In this document: positions 8,404-17,657 of the stretch, one piece after another
Layout of the letters: each line of letters starts with the position of its first letter
Position numbering within the stretch: position 1 is the first letter of the stretch
Position numbers and translations under genes: made by a program
The notes under the pieces: model-generated
Database searches by the model: none
The model's input: only the letters and a program-made list of their open reading frames with translations
What the model was told of the DNA's origin: nothing
Origin: Bacillota bacterium
GTDB taxonomy: Bacteria; Bacillota; Bacilli; Alicyclobacillales; Alicyclobacillaceae
Assembly (NCBI GenBank): GCA_021799255.1
Contig: JAJZAV010000007.1
Span: forward strand, 1 to 33,104
Direction of reading: 5' to 3'
DNA: 33,104 bases

Positions 8404-9479
8404 GTTTATCTGTGTAATAGCATGCTGACAATCATGGAGATCAAGCCAGATCTGGATAAGTTCATCTACGGCCGACTCACAGACCTGCTCAGTTTCCATC
8501 TTTCCCTTGTGCTCTATGACCTGACCAGTATGCACGTCACAGGGCATCACTGCTCAATTGCCGAGTATGGATATTCGAGGGCGAGTCGTCAGCGACGCGT
8601 TGTTGGCGCAACACAGGGACATTGCCAGCTACCGCGTACTGAAGGACAACCTGAGCTACCTGGAGGTTCCGGCGGCTCAGGTGGACGACGGCGAAAAGGA
8701 CGAGAGCGCCCGTTACATCCTCTGCCACAATCCCAGTAGGGCCAGGGCGGACGAAGCCCTCCGCATGTCTGCTCTTGAGGAAGCCAGCCAAGCCTTGGAT
8801 GACCTGCGGACACGACTGGAAACGCCGCACCGTGGACGCAAGACGAGTGGCCAAACGGTGATGCTCCAGGTCAGCGAGATTCTTACCAAGAAAGGCGTTC
8901 AGGCCTACTTCGATGTAAGCTTCGATAGAGTGAAGATTATATACACGAAGAACGAAGCAGTCCTGGCCCAAGAGGCACTGCGGGACGGAAAGTTCGTGGT
9001 GAAGACAAACACAACCCTGCCGGCCGACGAAGTGGTGACTTCCTACAAGACGTTGATGAACGTGGAGCGAGAGTTTCGGGAGATTAAGAACTTTCTCGAC
9101 GTGGGGCCCATGTACCACTGGAACGAGACGCGTGTCCGAGGACATATCTTCGTGTGCGTCCTGGCGTATCTGTTTGAGCAGGAGTTGCAGGTTATATACC
9201 GCCATTCCTGGCAAGAGAGAACGACAAGTGCAGAGCATGGCCGAAGGGGACGATCGTACGAAACTCCTCAAAGAATTAGACCAACGCTGGTACACGGGAG
9301 AACGGATTGTCGGCGGCTTGAATCGCTGGCATGTGATGAAGGCAGAGTTTCTCGGCAAGGAGTTCTTGAGCGTTCCGCCGCCACCGGCGGGACGCGAAGA
9401 GGTTCTGAACGCCTTAAACATCTCGATCCTCGCCAAGACCATTCATTTACGCAACGCTCCCGGCACTACGCTAGTGTAA
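8404..9479 (+). pseudogene. IS1634-type (IS4 group) transposase remnant
   Basis: Three blocks in three frames together make a degraded DDE transposase. Block one (about 8404-8580) contains LSLVLYDLTS and IAEYGYSR, the region of the first catalytic Asp. Block two (about 8575-9215) begins RGRVVSDALLAQHRD after a deletion of the central part. It carries the TNTTLPADEVVTSYKTL and VEREFREIKNFLDVGPMYHW regions, where the catalytic Glu lies. Block three (about 9216-9479) gives the C-terminus with RTKLLKELDQRW and EEVLNALNI. The N-terminal region is missing. I could not identify terminal inverted repeats. A hairpin at 9508-9525 follows. It marks past IS activity at this edge of the island. Confidence 0.8.
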
Positions 9480-9507
9480 AAAATGCCACCTAGTTTCACG
9501 CCAATGA

Positions 9508-9530
9508 CCCCCGATTCGTCGGGGGAGTTT
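9508..9530 (+). terminator. hairpin downstream of the transposase remnant
   Basis: CCCCCGA-TTCG-TCGGGGG is a perfect 7-bp stem with a stable tetraloop, followed by AGTTTGTG. It could be the terminator of the old transposase gene or part of the IS end. Confidence 0.55.
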
Positions 9531-9673
9531 GTGCTGTAGTGCAAAATCCATCCCACAATCCCGCACCCCGTCTAGGAGACTGTCAAAGATGAGTTGCGGA
9601 GGTTCGGGTCGGATCAGGACCAGCCGCTTTCAGATAGCCCAATTAATCCCGTATTGATTCCCATCTCGTCGCT

Positions 9674-12600
9674 TCATATAACCAGCAGCCTATTCACCTT
9701 GTTCAAGATCCTAGCCGGGATGGGACGGCGTAAACGCCACGTGATATTCATCGGGCGAGAGCCAGTGTGGGTGACATAGTCAGCAGTTCCTAGATAGGTG
9801 TAGGGAAGCGTCCCTGAGCCGTCGGTCTTGTACTCTCGTACAAACAATGCGATGCGATGGCCCATTTGCCTGTGATGAATGTATCGCTGTCCAGTAGGGG
9901 AGTCGGAAGGAGTCGTGCTTTGCGACTGCCAGTGAAACAAGACATCGTTGATAGCGTAGTCCTGATACATGGTGGTAGGGGAGTAGTCCTTGTCAGACTT
10001 GTTCAGAGTGATGAAGAACGCATCCAGCTTTTTGTCCGCAAGGTATTTGACGCCCTCGCGCATTGCAGGCATCTTGTCCTCAGTAAAGAACCCTAGGGCG
10101 GCCAGGACTTGGTCCCGTGTGTAATCGCAGTGGAGATCTAATGCACAGTCAAAGCCGAGATCGACCGGTTCGTCTACGAAATCAATGTGGTCTAGGTTGT
10201 AGCTCAGAATGTCGCAAATCTCGGTACATAAAGTAGTATTCGCTCTCATGGCTGAAATGCTCTCCGACAGGGAAGTAAATCCACAAGTGCTAACGGGTTT
10301 TTGCCACACCGTGTAGTGGAGCATTAGGAGCATCTGATGCTCAAGTTCATTTAGTTGGTAGTCAATTCGTTTGGACTGGCAGCCGAAGATTCGAAGGAAG
10401 AACTCAATCCATCGCCGCGAATTGATGGAGCTGATGCGCGGGAGGGATTTGGTGAGGATGGACTCATCGGGATCGGCAAAGTCCTCTTGCAGTCGGGCTT
10501 GTGCACACAAACGTGCAAAGCTGGTAGGCGACGAACCGCGGTACAGTTCCCGCATGGAGATGTGGTAGTAGTCGGCAAAATGGGCAAGTGTAAGGGTCTG
10601 ACCTGTGTCTTCTGCGAATGTCTGAATCTGACGGACGAGTGCATTGCGCGAGCCAATCGCGTCTCGGATATTGTTGAGTACGTACTCTCGCGCTTGTTTC
10701 TCAAGTTGAATGAAACATCCCCGTGGCACATTCAAAAAACCATCCTTGACCTCGTCCTGGATGGACCTATGGGAATTAGCGAGCAGGGTACGGAACTTTT
10801 CCTCAAAACGGTACTTCTTGTGGGACTGGCCGATAAAGTCGAGGACCGTGAGACATTCCTTTTTCTCGAATATTCGTAGACCGCGCCCCAGTTGTTGCAG
10901 GAACACGGTCAAGCTCTCCGTTGGGCGCAGAAAGAGCACAGTGTTAATCTCGGGAATGTCGACGCCTTCGTTGTAAAGATCGACTACGAAAATGAAGCGT
11001 ATGTCCCCATTCGTAAGAACTCGTTTGGCGGAGGCCCTCTCCTCTGCCGGTGACTTTGCGTGCAGCGCTCTTGATGGAATTCCACGCTGATTCATGAAGT
11101 CGGCCATGAACTGCGCATGTTCAATGGAGACGCAAAATCCCAGGCCTACTACCTTATCTAGGTCCGTCACGTATCGGCGGATAGAGCGAACAATGAGATC
11201 CGCTCGCTGCCGGTCACCCGTGTAGAGGTTGCTCAGTTCAGATGGATCGTAACGGCCCCGGCGCCAATGCAGACTTTGCAGGTCGGCACTATCACTGACC
11301 CCAAAATACTGAAAGGGTACGAGAAGTTCCCGCTCAATGGCTTCTGGAAGACGAATCTCAGCGGCAATCCTGTGGTCAAAGTAGTCTGTTACATCTTGGC
11401 CGTCCAGCCGTTCCGGAGTCGCCGTGAGTCCTAGGAGGATGGCTGGTTGGTAGTGCGACAGGAGCTTTTGGTATGAATGCGCCGACGCATGATGGAACTC
11501 GTCCACAACAATGAAGTCAAAGTGATGGGGCGATGTGACCGACGTTAGGTCCCGCGAATTGAGTGTCTGAATGGAGATGAAAAGGTGGTCCAGACCCGTA
11601 GGTTCGTGGCCTCCCACAAACAGTTCACCGAAGTTCTGATCCCGGAGGACGGTGCGGAAGCAGTCCAGGCTTTGTTTGAGAATTTCCTCCCGATGCGCAA
11701 CAAACAAGAGACGATTTGGGCGGGAACGGTTCGCTTCACGAAACCGTTTGTAGTCGAATGCGGAGATGACGGTTTTTCCCGTGCCGGTTGCTGCTACGAT
11801 GAGGTTCCGGTGATAGCCGCGAACGTGGCGTTCCGCATCCAACCTCTCGAGGATTTCTTTCTGGAAGCCATACGGGGTGATGTCGAAGATGAAACTCGAC
11901 TCAGAGCCGCTCTGATAGCGTTCTGCCTTTAGCGCCCGCACCAGAACAGGACGTTGGGCCTTTTCGTACGGAGTAAACTCGTAGTCGTTCCAGTAGCCGT
12001 CAAAGGTCGCGGTGATTTTATCGAAGGTCTCGGGGAGGTCTTTGGCCGTGACTTTCACATTCCATTCCAGTCCGTTCGACAATGCAGCGCTCGATACGTT
12101 GGATGACCCGACGTACGCTGTCGAGAAACCAGTGTCGCGGTGGAACACGTACGCCTTGGCATGCAGACGGGTCCGATTCGTGTCATAAGAAACGCGAATA
12201 TCCGTGTTTGGCAGGTCCTTTAGTTCATCGATGGCTTTGATATCCGTGGCACCCATATAAGACGTCGTGATGATGCGAAGGGGACGAGTCTTCGTAAACT
12301 CGGAAAGTTCATCCATCATCAGACGAAGGCCACTCCACTTAATGAACGAGACAAGCATATCGATTCGGTCACTAGAGAGAATTTCCCGTTTGAGTTCACC
12401 AATCATACTGGGTTCATGACGAGCGCCTGTAAAGAGAGAGCTATGCGCTATGGAGGTGGTAGGCCGTATTGTGTCGACGTCGGACTTACGTCTAACTCTC
12501 TGTGCGGTGCCGTACTTATCGAGCAGGGCAAGGAGCAGCACCCCGTCCGAGTGAATGGATGACTCTTGTATGGCGGGCTCATCAATCTCCTTCGACAGTA

Positions 12601-12829
12601 ACATAATCAACTGGTTACACAGTTGAATGCGGCGTTGTAGTAGATTTTCATCTTTGACCCGAGCGAGCGCAAGTTTGACGACACTTGCCATGTATTGAGC
12701 CAACGTCCCCGTGGATTCTGCTTCATCTATCCGCTCTCTATCTACGTGGAATCCGTCCAGGTTCAATTCGTCTAACCCGTCCTGAATGAACTGATTGATA
12801 ACCTGTTCATAGAACCCTGGCTTTAGCAT
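9674..12829 (-). CDS. PLD-like nuclease / SF2 helicase with DUF3427-type C-terminus
   Basis: This 1051-aa multidomain protein is of a type found in defence islands. After an N-terminal helical region comes a PLD-like phosphodiesterase domain (about 145-270) with the HxK motif LHAKAY (His223, Lys225) and GSSN. It has a single HxK, so it would act as a dimer. The SF2 helicase core follows: Walker A AATGTGKT (Lys352), DEFHH (Asp443), TATPERLDGQD, and motif VI QQLGRGLR (about 648). The C-terminal ~350 residues match the DUF3427 type in position. The open frame begins 75 nt further upstream, but I start at ATG 12829. There AAAGGAG is 8 nt away, and the sequence reads MLKPGFYEQVINQFI as in relatives. 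It is divergent from a second PLD-helicase at 13113 and less GC-rich than that gene, suggesting a separate origin. Confidence 0.9.
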   Translation of the reverse strand: MLKPGFYEQVINQFIQDGLDELNLDGFHVDRERIDEAESTGTLAQYMASVVKLALARVKDENLLQRRIQLCNQLIMLLSKEIDEPAIQESSIHSDGVLLLALLDKYGTAQRVRRKSDVDTIRPTTSIAHSSLFTGARHEPSMIGELKREILSSDRIDMLVSFIKWSGLRLMMDELSEFTKTRPLRIITTSYMGATDIKAIDELKDLPNTDIRVSYDTNRTRLHAKAYVFHRDTGFSTAYVGSSNVSSAALSNGLEWNVKVTAKDLPETFDKITATFDGYWNDYEFTPYEKAQRPVLVRALKAERYQSGSESSFIFDITPYGFQKEILERLDAERHVRGYHRNLIVAATGTGKTVISAFDYKRFREANRSRPNRLLFVAHREEILKQSLDCFRTVLRDQNFGELFVGGHEPTGLDHLFISIQTLNSRDLTSVTSPHHFDFIVVDEFHHASAHSYQKLLSHYQPAILLGLTATPERLDGQDVTDYFDHRIAAEIRLPEAIERELLVPFQYFGVSDSADLQSLHWRRGRYDPSELSNLYTGDRQRADLIVRSIRRYVTDLDKVVGLGFCVSIEHAQFMADFMNQRGIPSRALHAKSPAEERASAKRVLTNGDIRFIFVVDLYNEGVDIPEINTVLFLRPTESLTVFLQQLGRGLRIFEKKECLTVLDFIGQSHKKYRFEEKFRTLLANSHRSIQDEVKDGFLNVPRGCFIQLEKQAREYVLNNIRDAIGSRNALVRQIQTFAEDTGQTLTLAHFADYYHISMRELYRGSSPTSFARLCAQARLQEDFADPDESILTKSLPRISSINSRRWIEFFLRIFGCQSKRIDYQLNELEHQMLLMLHYTVWQKPVSTCGFTSLSESISAMRANTTLCTEICDILSYNLDHIDFVDEPVDLGFDCALDLHCDYTRDQVLAALGFFTEDKMPAMREGVKYLADKKLDAFFITLNKSDKDYSPTTMYQDYAINDVLFHWQSQSTTPSDSPTGQRYIHHRQMGHRIALFVREYKTDGSGTLPYTYLGTADYVTHTGSRPMNITWRLRRPIPARILNKVNRLLVI

Positions 12830-12864
12830 AGAGAAGGCTCCTTTGTATTCATCAGGACCACAAA

Positions 12865-13020
12865 CTAGTAGTTCGTGACGCCCACAATGGAAGGTATGTT
12901 GCACGAGACTACGGTGGAGAACTGGCTTATGGCCCAGTTGACGTCTCCGCTAGCCAGCGCTCTGAGCCGTTCCAGTTCCGCCAACTGCGAACTCTTATCG
13001 TCTGGGTGCTTGATAATCAC
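12865..13020 (-). CDS. small ORF (51 aa) preceding the helicase gene
   Basis: A short frame reads V/M-IIKHPDDKSSQLAELERL and ends ...NIPSIVGVTNY. It starts at a GTG with GAGGAGA about 7 nt upstream, an excellent ribosome site, and ends 35 bp before the helicase start, so the two are probably co-transcribed. The opening IIK-x-x-DDKS-x-Q-x-x-x-LE resembles the N-termini of NERD-domain (nuclease-related) proteins. If that is right, this is a truncated remnant whose body has been lost. It could instead be a genuine small partner of the helicase. I am unsure which. Confidence 0.5.
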   Translation of the reverse strand: MIIKHPDDKSSQLAELERLRALASGDVNWAISQFSTVVSCNIPSIVGVTNY

Positions 13021-13112
13021 GCAAAATCTCCTCAGTCCAATAAACTCTGCTGAACCTAGTATACAATATAAGAAGTTTATGGATGAATCATGAGAACGGA
13101 GAACCGCGTGCG

Positions 13113-15557
13113 ATGTCCATCGTGAAGTTGATTGCCTCGCAGTTGCTAGACGAATGCGTTCAACACATAGAGGATTCCGAGACCATCTACCTCCTCATCT
13201 CCTTCGTCATGGAGTCGGGGGTGGAGTTGCTCGCGCCGAGTCTGCGAGTGGCCGCGAAGGGCGGCGCGGACATCAAGATCCTGACGGGGGATTACCTGTA
13301 CGTCACCCAGCCAGAAGCACTACGGGAGCTCCGCGAGATTCATCCCGCCATCGAGGTCCGTCTCTGGAACAGTCACGGCGTATCCTTCCACCCGAAGGCA
13401 TACCTGTTCCGTAAGCGGATGGGAGACGACGTGGTTATCGTGGGATCGTCGAACCTGTCCCGTTCTGCATTGACCACAGGGGTTGAGTGGAGTCTGTCCG
13501 TTTCCGCGGGGGAGCAGGACCCGGTCATCGAGGAGGCGGAGGAGAAATTCTTCCGGCTTTTCAATGGGGAGCAGACGATCCCGGTGAATCCGATCTCCAT
13601 CGAGCAATATCAGCGGGAGTACGAGGAATACCATAGCCGACATCCCGACCTCGCGCGAACATGGGCTCTCGCCGAAGGCGAGTCCAGGGATTCCGAGCCG
13701 GACGACGGCGAGGAACTCGACTTGGCCGGCGAATCTACCATCCCGTACGATGCTCCGATTGCGCCAAGACCCGCACAGGTTGAGGCCCTGGAGCAATTAC
13801 AAATCACCCGGGCGGAAGGCTACGACAAGGCCCTGGTAGTCATGGCCACTGGACTCGGGAAAACGTACCTTGCCGCGCTGTTCGCCAAGGGTTTTCGACG
13901 GGTCCTCTTCATTGCCCACCGAGAGGAGATTCTCCTTCAAGCGAAGGAGGCGTTTGCCCTAGTCTCGCCGGAGAAGTCCTCCGGCCTGTTCACTGGGAGG
14001 GACAAGGAGGACGAGGCCGACATCATCCTCGCGTCCGTGTTCACGCTCGGGCGCAAGCGGTATCGGACGCGGTTTGGGCGCCGGCGATTTGATCTCATCA
14101 TCGTCGACGAATTCCACCACGCCGCAGCCGCGACGTATCAGGCGGTCATGGACTGGTTTCATCCCAAGTTTCTGCTCGGTATCACGGCGACACCGGACCG
14201 ACTCGACGGGCGCGATGTCTACGCGCTTTGCGACGGCAACGTGGCGTATAAGATGGAGTTCCTTGAGGCCATCGGGCGCGGGTGGCTGGCGCCGTTTCAC
14301 TACGTCGGCGTCTACGACGAGACGGACTACAGCCAAATCCGCTGGCTCGGCAGCCGCTACGACGAGCAGGAATTGCTCTTTGCCCAGACCCGCGACGGGG
14401 TGGCCGACGCCGTGCAGGACGCGTGGGACAAGTACGCGCAATCGCGGGGGCTGGCGTTTTGCTCCTCCGTCGCCCAGGCGCGCTTCCTCGCCCACCACTT
14501 CGAGGCCCATGGCGTGCGGTGTGTGTGCGTGCACGGCGGATCGTCCAATTTTGTCCGATCCGCTTCCATCCGCAAACTCCACTCCGGCGAGCTGGACCTC
14601 ATCTTCACGGTGGACTTGTTCAACGAGGGCGTGGATATCCCGGCCGTGGACACGCTCCTGTTTGTCCGCCCGACGGAGTCGCTGACCGTGTTCACCCAGC
14701 AGGTGGGCCGCGGCCTGCGCCCGTTCCCGGGCAAGTCGCACTGCACCATCATCGACGTCATCGGCAACTACCGCAACGCGGACCTCAAGCTCTCCCTCTT
14801 CGACGCGGCCGAAGCGGCCGAGGTGACCAAATCATCGCGCACCATCCGCATCCCACCGGAAGTCCCCGTCGGCTGCGAGTTCCATCTGGACCTGAAGGTT
14901 GTCGATTTGATAAGAGCGATGCAGCGAAAACGCCACCCGCGCCGCGAACGACTGCGCGAGTCGTACCAGACGGTGAAGTTCAACCTCGGCCGCCGCCCGA
15001 CGTACGAGGAGATGCACCTGCTTGGCACCACGGACAGCCGCGAGCTGAAGCAGGAGTACGGCAGCTACGTCGGATTCCTCGCGGCCATTGGGGAACTGGA
15101 TGAGGATGAGATGGCCGCCTTCCGTCGCTTCGAGCCGTGGCTGCAGGAAGTCGAGTCCACCAGCATGAGCAAGAGCTACAAGATGGTGCTGCTGTTGGCA
15201 ATGCTCGAGCGGGGCATCAGGGACTGGCACAAGCCCGTGACCACCGCGCAACTGGCCCCCTTCTTCCACGCGTTCTACATGGCGAAGGAGTACAGACGAA
15301 AGATAGACTTCAGCGACAAGGACAAGGCCGCGCTCGCCGACTACGACGAGCACAAGGTCGCCTCCCTGATGGAGAGGAATCCGATGAGGTTCTGGAGCGG
15401 ATCGAGTAAAGGATTCGCACAGTTCGACGGCGGCCGATTCGGGTTTCGGTTGGACGTGCCGGACGGGATGGCAAAGACGCTGTATGCGTGGACGCGCGAG
15501 GTGTGCGAGTACCGGCTGCACGGGTACTTTGAGCGCAAGGGGCAGAGGCACATTTAG
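13113..15557 (+). CDS. PLD-like nuclease / SF2 helicase (second, divergent)
   Basis: The 814-aa protein has the same plan as its divergent neighbour but is only distantly similar. A PLD-like domain at the very N-terminus (about 10-150) carries FHPKAY (His93, Lys95) and GSSNLSRSAL. An acidic linker follows, then an SF2 core with Walker A MATGLGKT (Lys250), DEFHH (Asp332), ITATPDRLDGRD and QQVGRGLRPF (532-536). A C-terminal domain of ~230 residues (with RKRHPRRERLRESY and LMERNPMRFWSGSSKGFAQF) may be the substrate-specific part. I start at ATG 13113, with GGAG about 11 nt upstream. ATG 13083 is in frame but lacks a site. A broken copy of the 3' end lies at 26812-27153. The gene is more GC-rich than the other helicase. 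Confidence 0.9.
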   Translation: MSIVKLIASQLLDECVQHIEDSETIYLLISFVMESGVELLAPSLRVAAKGGADIKILTGDYLYVTQPEALRELREIHPAIEVRLWNSHGVSFHPKAYLFRKRMGDDVVIVGSSNLSRSALTTGVEWSLSVSAGEQDPVIEEAEEKFFRLFNGEQTIPVNPISIEQYQREYEEYHSRHPDLARTWALAEGESRDSEPDDGEELDLAGESTIPYDAPIAPRPAQVEALEQLQITRAEGYDKALVVMATGLGKTYLAALFAKGFRRVLFIAHREEILLQAKEAFALVSPEKSSGLFTGRDKEDEADIILASVFTLGRKRYRTRFGRRRFDLIIVDEFHHAAAATYQAVMDWFHPKFLLGITATPDRLDGRDVYALCDGNVAYKMEFLEAIGRGWLAPFHYVGVYDETDYSQIRWLGSRYDEQELLFAQTRDGVADAVQDAWDKYAQSRGLAFCSSVAQARFLAHHFEAHGVRCVCVHGGSSNFVRSASIRKLHSGELDLIFTVDLFNEGVDIPAVDTLLFVRPTESLTVFTQQVGRGLRPFPGKSHCTIIDVIGNYRNADLKLSLFDAAEAAEVTKSSRTIRIPPEVPVGCEFHLDLKVVDLIRAMQRKRHPRRERLRESYQTVKFNLGRRPTYEEMHLLGTTDSRELKQEYGSYVGFLAAIGELDEDEMAAFRRFEPWLQEVESTSMSKSYKMVLLLAMLERGIRDWHKPVTTAQLAPFFHAFYMAKEYRRKIDFSDKDKAALADYDEHKVASLMERNPMRFWSGSSKGFAQFDGGRFGFRLDVPDGMAKTLYAWTREVCEYRLHGYFERKGQRHI

Positions 15558-15614
15558 ACGGAAATTTCTGATAGAATGAATAGTAACTTATGGATGAGTG
15601 GGGAGAACATGCCC

Positions 15615-15902
15615 ATGGACAAACGCAGGCTCTACGAACTGGCCAAAATACTCGTCACCCACGTTCAGACTACAACGCCAGTGCAACAAACCCTTACATA
15701 CGGACAGGTGAGCAAGAAGTTCGGAGGCATGAACCTGAGAAACCTCAACGGCCCGCTCGGGCAACTTTGCGTTATGGCTAATGAAAGCGATTTCCAGGCC
15801 ATATCGGCCATCGTGGTGAACCAAGGGACGCACATGCCTGGGGAGGGATTCTACGAATACGTGGGGGAGATTTATACGGGTCGCAAACTACCCCCCGAAT
15901 GA
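15615..15902 (+). CDS. small conserved-looking protein (95 aa) next to the helicase
   Basis: The product reads MDKRRLYELAKILVTHVQ, then LTYGQVSKKFGGMNLRNLNGPLGQL, and AISAIVVNQGTHMPGEGFYEYV. The block pattern 'LTYGxV ... GPLGxL ... AxVVNxxTxxPGEGF' is one I associate with small winged-helix-like or N-terminal domains in restriction/HNH neighbourhoods, but I cannot name the family. It has no membrane segment or nuclease motif. GGGGAG at 15600-15605 best suits ATG 15615; ATG 15609 and 15576 are also in frame. It lies 57 bp after the helicase in the same direction, so it is probably part of that unit. Confidence 0.7.
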   Translation: MDKRRLYELAKILVTHVQTTTPVQQTLTYGQVSKKFGGMNLRNLNGPLGQLCVMANESDFQAISAIVVNQGTHMPGEGFYEYVGEIYTGRKLPPE

Positions 15903-16145
15903 GTGGGAGAGCTTTTGGAGAGGGCAAATCCAGCAGATCTATTCTCGAAGCGATTGGAATGGGTTTCTTGAGACGTTTTTTGAGTAGGGCACATTGGATT
16001 GGGTAGATTCAGACCAGCCCATTAAAGAGAGACATCCTGCATCTGGCCAGTGAATATGATTGATTCTCAGAGCGGAAATCCCCGGGAGGTAATTGCGTGA
16101 GTTCGGTGCAAGACTTGACAAAATTGTGGAACAACATCTTTAGGC

Positions 16146-16259
16146 ATGAAGATCCCATCAGCGGGGGCTTCGCCTTTTGTTGTTTATTCCGCTAGTAGCA
16201 TGAACTTGCCTACTAATCAGGCAGTAGTTCGGAAACTGAGAGAATACTTGGAGATATAG
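16146..16259 (+). CDS. very small ORF (37 aa), uncertain
   Basis: In the 417-bp gap between the 95-aa gene and the ARH gene, one frame reads MKIPSAGASPFVVYSASS followed by NLPTNQAVVRKLREYLEI. It looks more protein-like than chance. A second frame overlaps it at 16097-16195 (starting VSSVQDLTKLWNNIF, 32 aa) and has an excellent site GGGAGGT 6 nt upstream. The two could be halves of one gene broken by a frameshift near 16150, or one may be a true small gene. I see nothing else in the gap apart from a weak GGGGGC-TTC-GCC hairpin near 16161. Confidence 0.25.
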   Translation: MKIPSAGASPFVVYSASSMNLPTNQAVVRKLREYLEI

Positions 16260-16319
16260 CCACCCAGCAATGAAATCTGAAAGGAACTCTATGCAGTATA
16301 TCACCGAAGGAGGCAGGCC

Positions 16320-17603
16320 ATGAGCCGGTTTAGTATCACGCTTCAATCTCTACATGACGAAGTCTCCTCTCTCGAGAGAAAACTGGATGAATCCGAAGCA
16401 TCGAAGTTTCTTTACGACGAAGTGGCTGCAACATTGCGACGGATACTGCGGGAACCGGTTTACCATCTGCGCGACCAGCTAGATCAAAACGACAGTTTTG
16501 ACCTTGTGATCACCTGGATGAAGCTGGAGAACCGGACGGTCCGAAGCATTCGCCTCGCCGACCTTCAGGCGCCCAAGATTTTTTTACAAAACGAGCTTCG
16601 ATGGGTGCGTACGATGGTTGAGCACTTTAGCCTTTGGGCCGACGGAATAGAGCCCGTTTACACGGAGGATGAAATCGAGGAACTCGAAAATTCTGACGTT
16701 GACACCGGGGTGGATGATGAGGTGATCCTCCTGGATCAGATAAAAGGGGCACTTTACGGTTTCGCCATCGGCGACGCTTTAGGTGCGACCACAGAGTTCA
16801 TGATGCCGGACGAGATTCAACGCAAGCACGGGCGGATCACCGAGTTTCTGGGTGGTGGTTGGCTGGGCCTTGAGCCCGGCGAGACGACCGATGATACGGC
16901 GATGACGCTCTGCGTGGCCGAAGGTATTCTTGACTCCCCGAGGGATCCCATCGATTCCATCGGCCGCTTATTCCTGCACTGGCAGGCTACCCACCCACCG
17001 GACATTGGTGTAACCGTTCGCCACGCGCTGGCAGCGTACCAGGGCGATTGGGCTAGGGCCGCCAAAAAGACGCATCTGGAACTCGGGGGCAAGAGTGCTG
17101 GGAACGGGACCCTTATGCGCTGCCTCCCCGTTGCTCTGGCGTACCCGGATCTACAGAAGATGGAGGATATCACGGTTCGCCAGTCTAAGATGACGCATTT
17201 TGACGATCTCGCTAGCGAAGCCTGCCTCATCTACAACCGCATCGCCCATCGCGTGCTAAACGGCGAAAATCTGCGCGTCGCCATGGTCCTTGAAACCGAG
17301 GAGACTCCGTATCGCAACACATTCCTGCAAAGGCCCACGGCCCGTCCGGATGGGTTTGTGGTGAACACGTTAACCTGGGTGTTTTACCTATTATGGACAT
17401 ATCCGACCTTCGCAGAAGTTGTGCAGCAAGCGGCCAACGAGGGTTACGATTCCGATACCGTAGGTGCGATAGCTGGCGGGCTCAAGGGGCTCGCCACAGG
17501 ACATGGACCGCTCTCGGATTGGGGGAACAAGTTGAAGGGAGCGGATCGATTAAATTACGTCGCAAAGAAACTGCTTGAGCTGAGGATGTCCCAGCTAGCT
17601 TGA
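16320..17603 (+). CDS. ADP-ribosylglycohydrolase family protein with N-terminal extension
   Basis: ARH enzymes use two metal ions to remove ADP-ribose from proteins, nucleic acids or small molecules. The catalytic domain covers about residues 140-427. GxAxGDALGATTEF holds Gly151-Asp152, GETTDDTAMT the metal pair Asp191-Asp192, and GNGTLMRCLPVAL is a third family motif. C-terminal YDSDTVGAIAGGL supplies the metal-binding Asp377 and Asp379. All hallmark residues are present, so it should be active. The first ~140 residues are an unrecognised, mostly helical, charged extension ending in an acidic stretch. The start is ATG with AAGGAGG 6 nt upstream. It opens a same-strand set that continues, after 54 bp, with a nuclease-fold gene. 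Its substrate cannot be deduced. Confidence 0.9.
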   Translation: MSRFSITLQSLHDEVSSLERKLDESEASKFLYDEVAATLRRILREPVYHLRDQLDQNDSFDLVITWMKLENRTVRSIRLADLQAPKIFLQNELRWVRTMVEHFSLWADGIEPVYTEDEIEELENSDVDTGVDDEVILLDQIKGALYGFAIGDALGATTEFMMPDEIQRKHGRITEFLGGGWLGLEPGETTDDTAMTLCVAEGILDSPRDPIDSIGRLFLHWQATHPPDIGVTVRHALAAYQGDWARAAKKTHLELGGKSAGNGTLMRCLPVALAYPDLQKMEDITVRQSKMTHFDDLASEACLIYNRIAHRVLNGENLRVAMVLETEETPYRNTFLQRPTARPDGFVVNTLTWVFYLLWTYPTFAEVVQQAANEGYDSDTVGAIAGGLKGLATGHGPLSDWGNKLKGADRLNYVAKKLLELRMSQLA

Positions 17604-17657
17604 CAGGGAGGGCCACGGTTCTTATGGCATGTTGAGTATCAGCGAAGGGGGAGAAAA

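Noticed and set aside
13959-14741. 260-aa minus-strand frame inside the second PLD-helicase
   Set aside because: Antisense shadow of an intact helicase core with all motifs on the plus strand.
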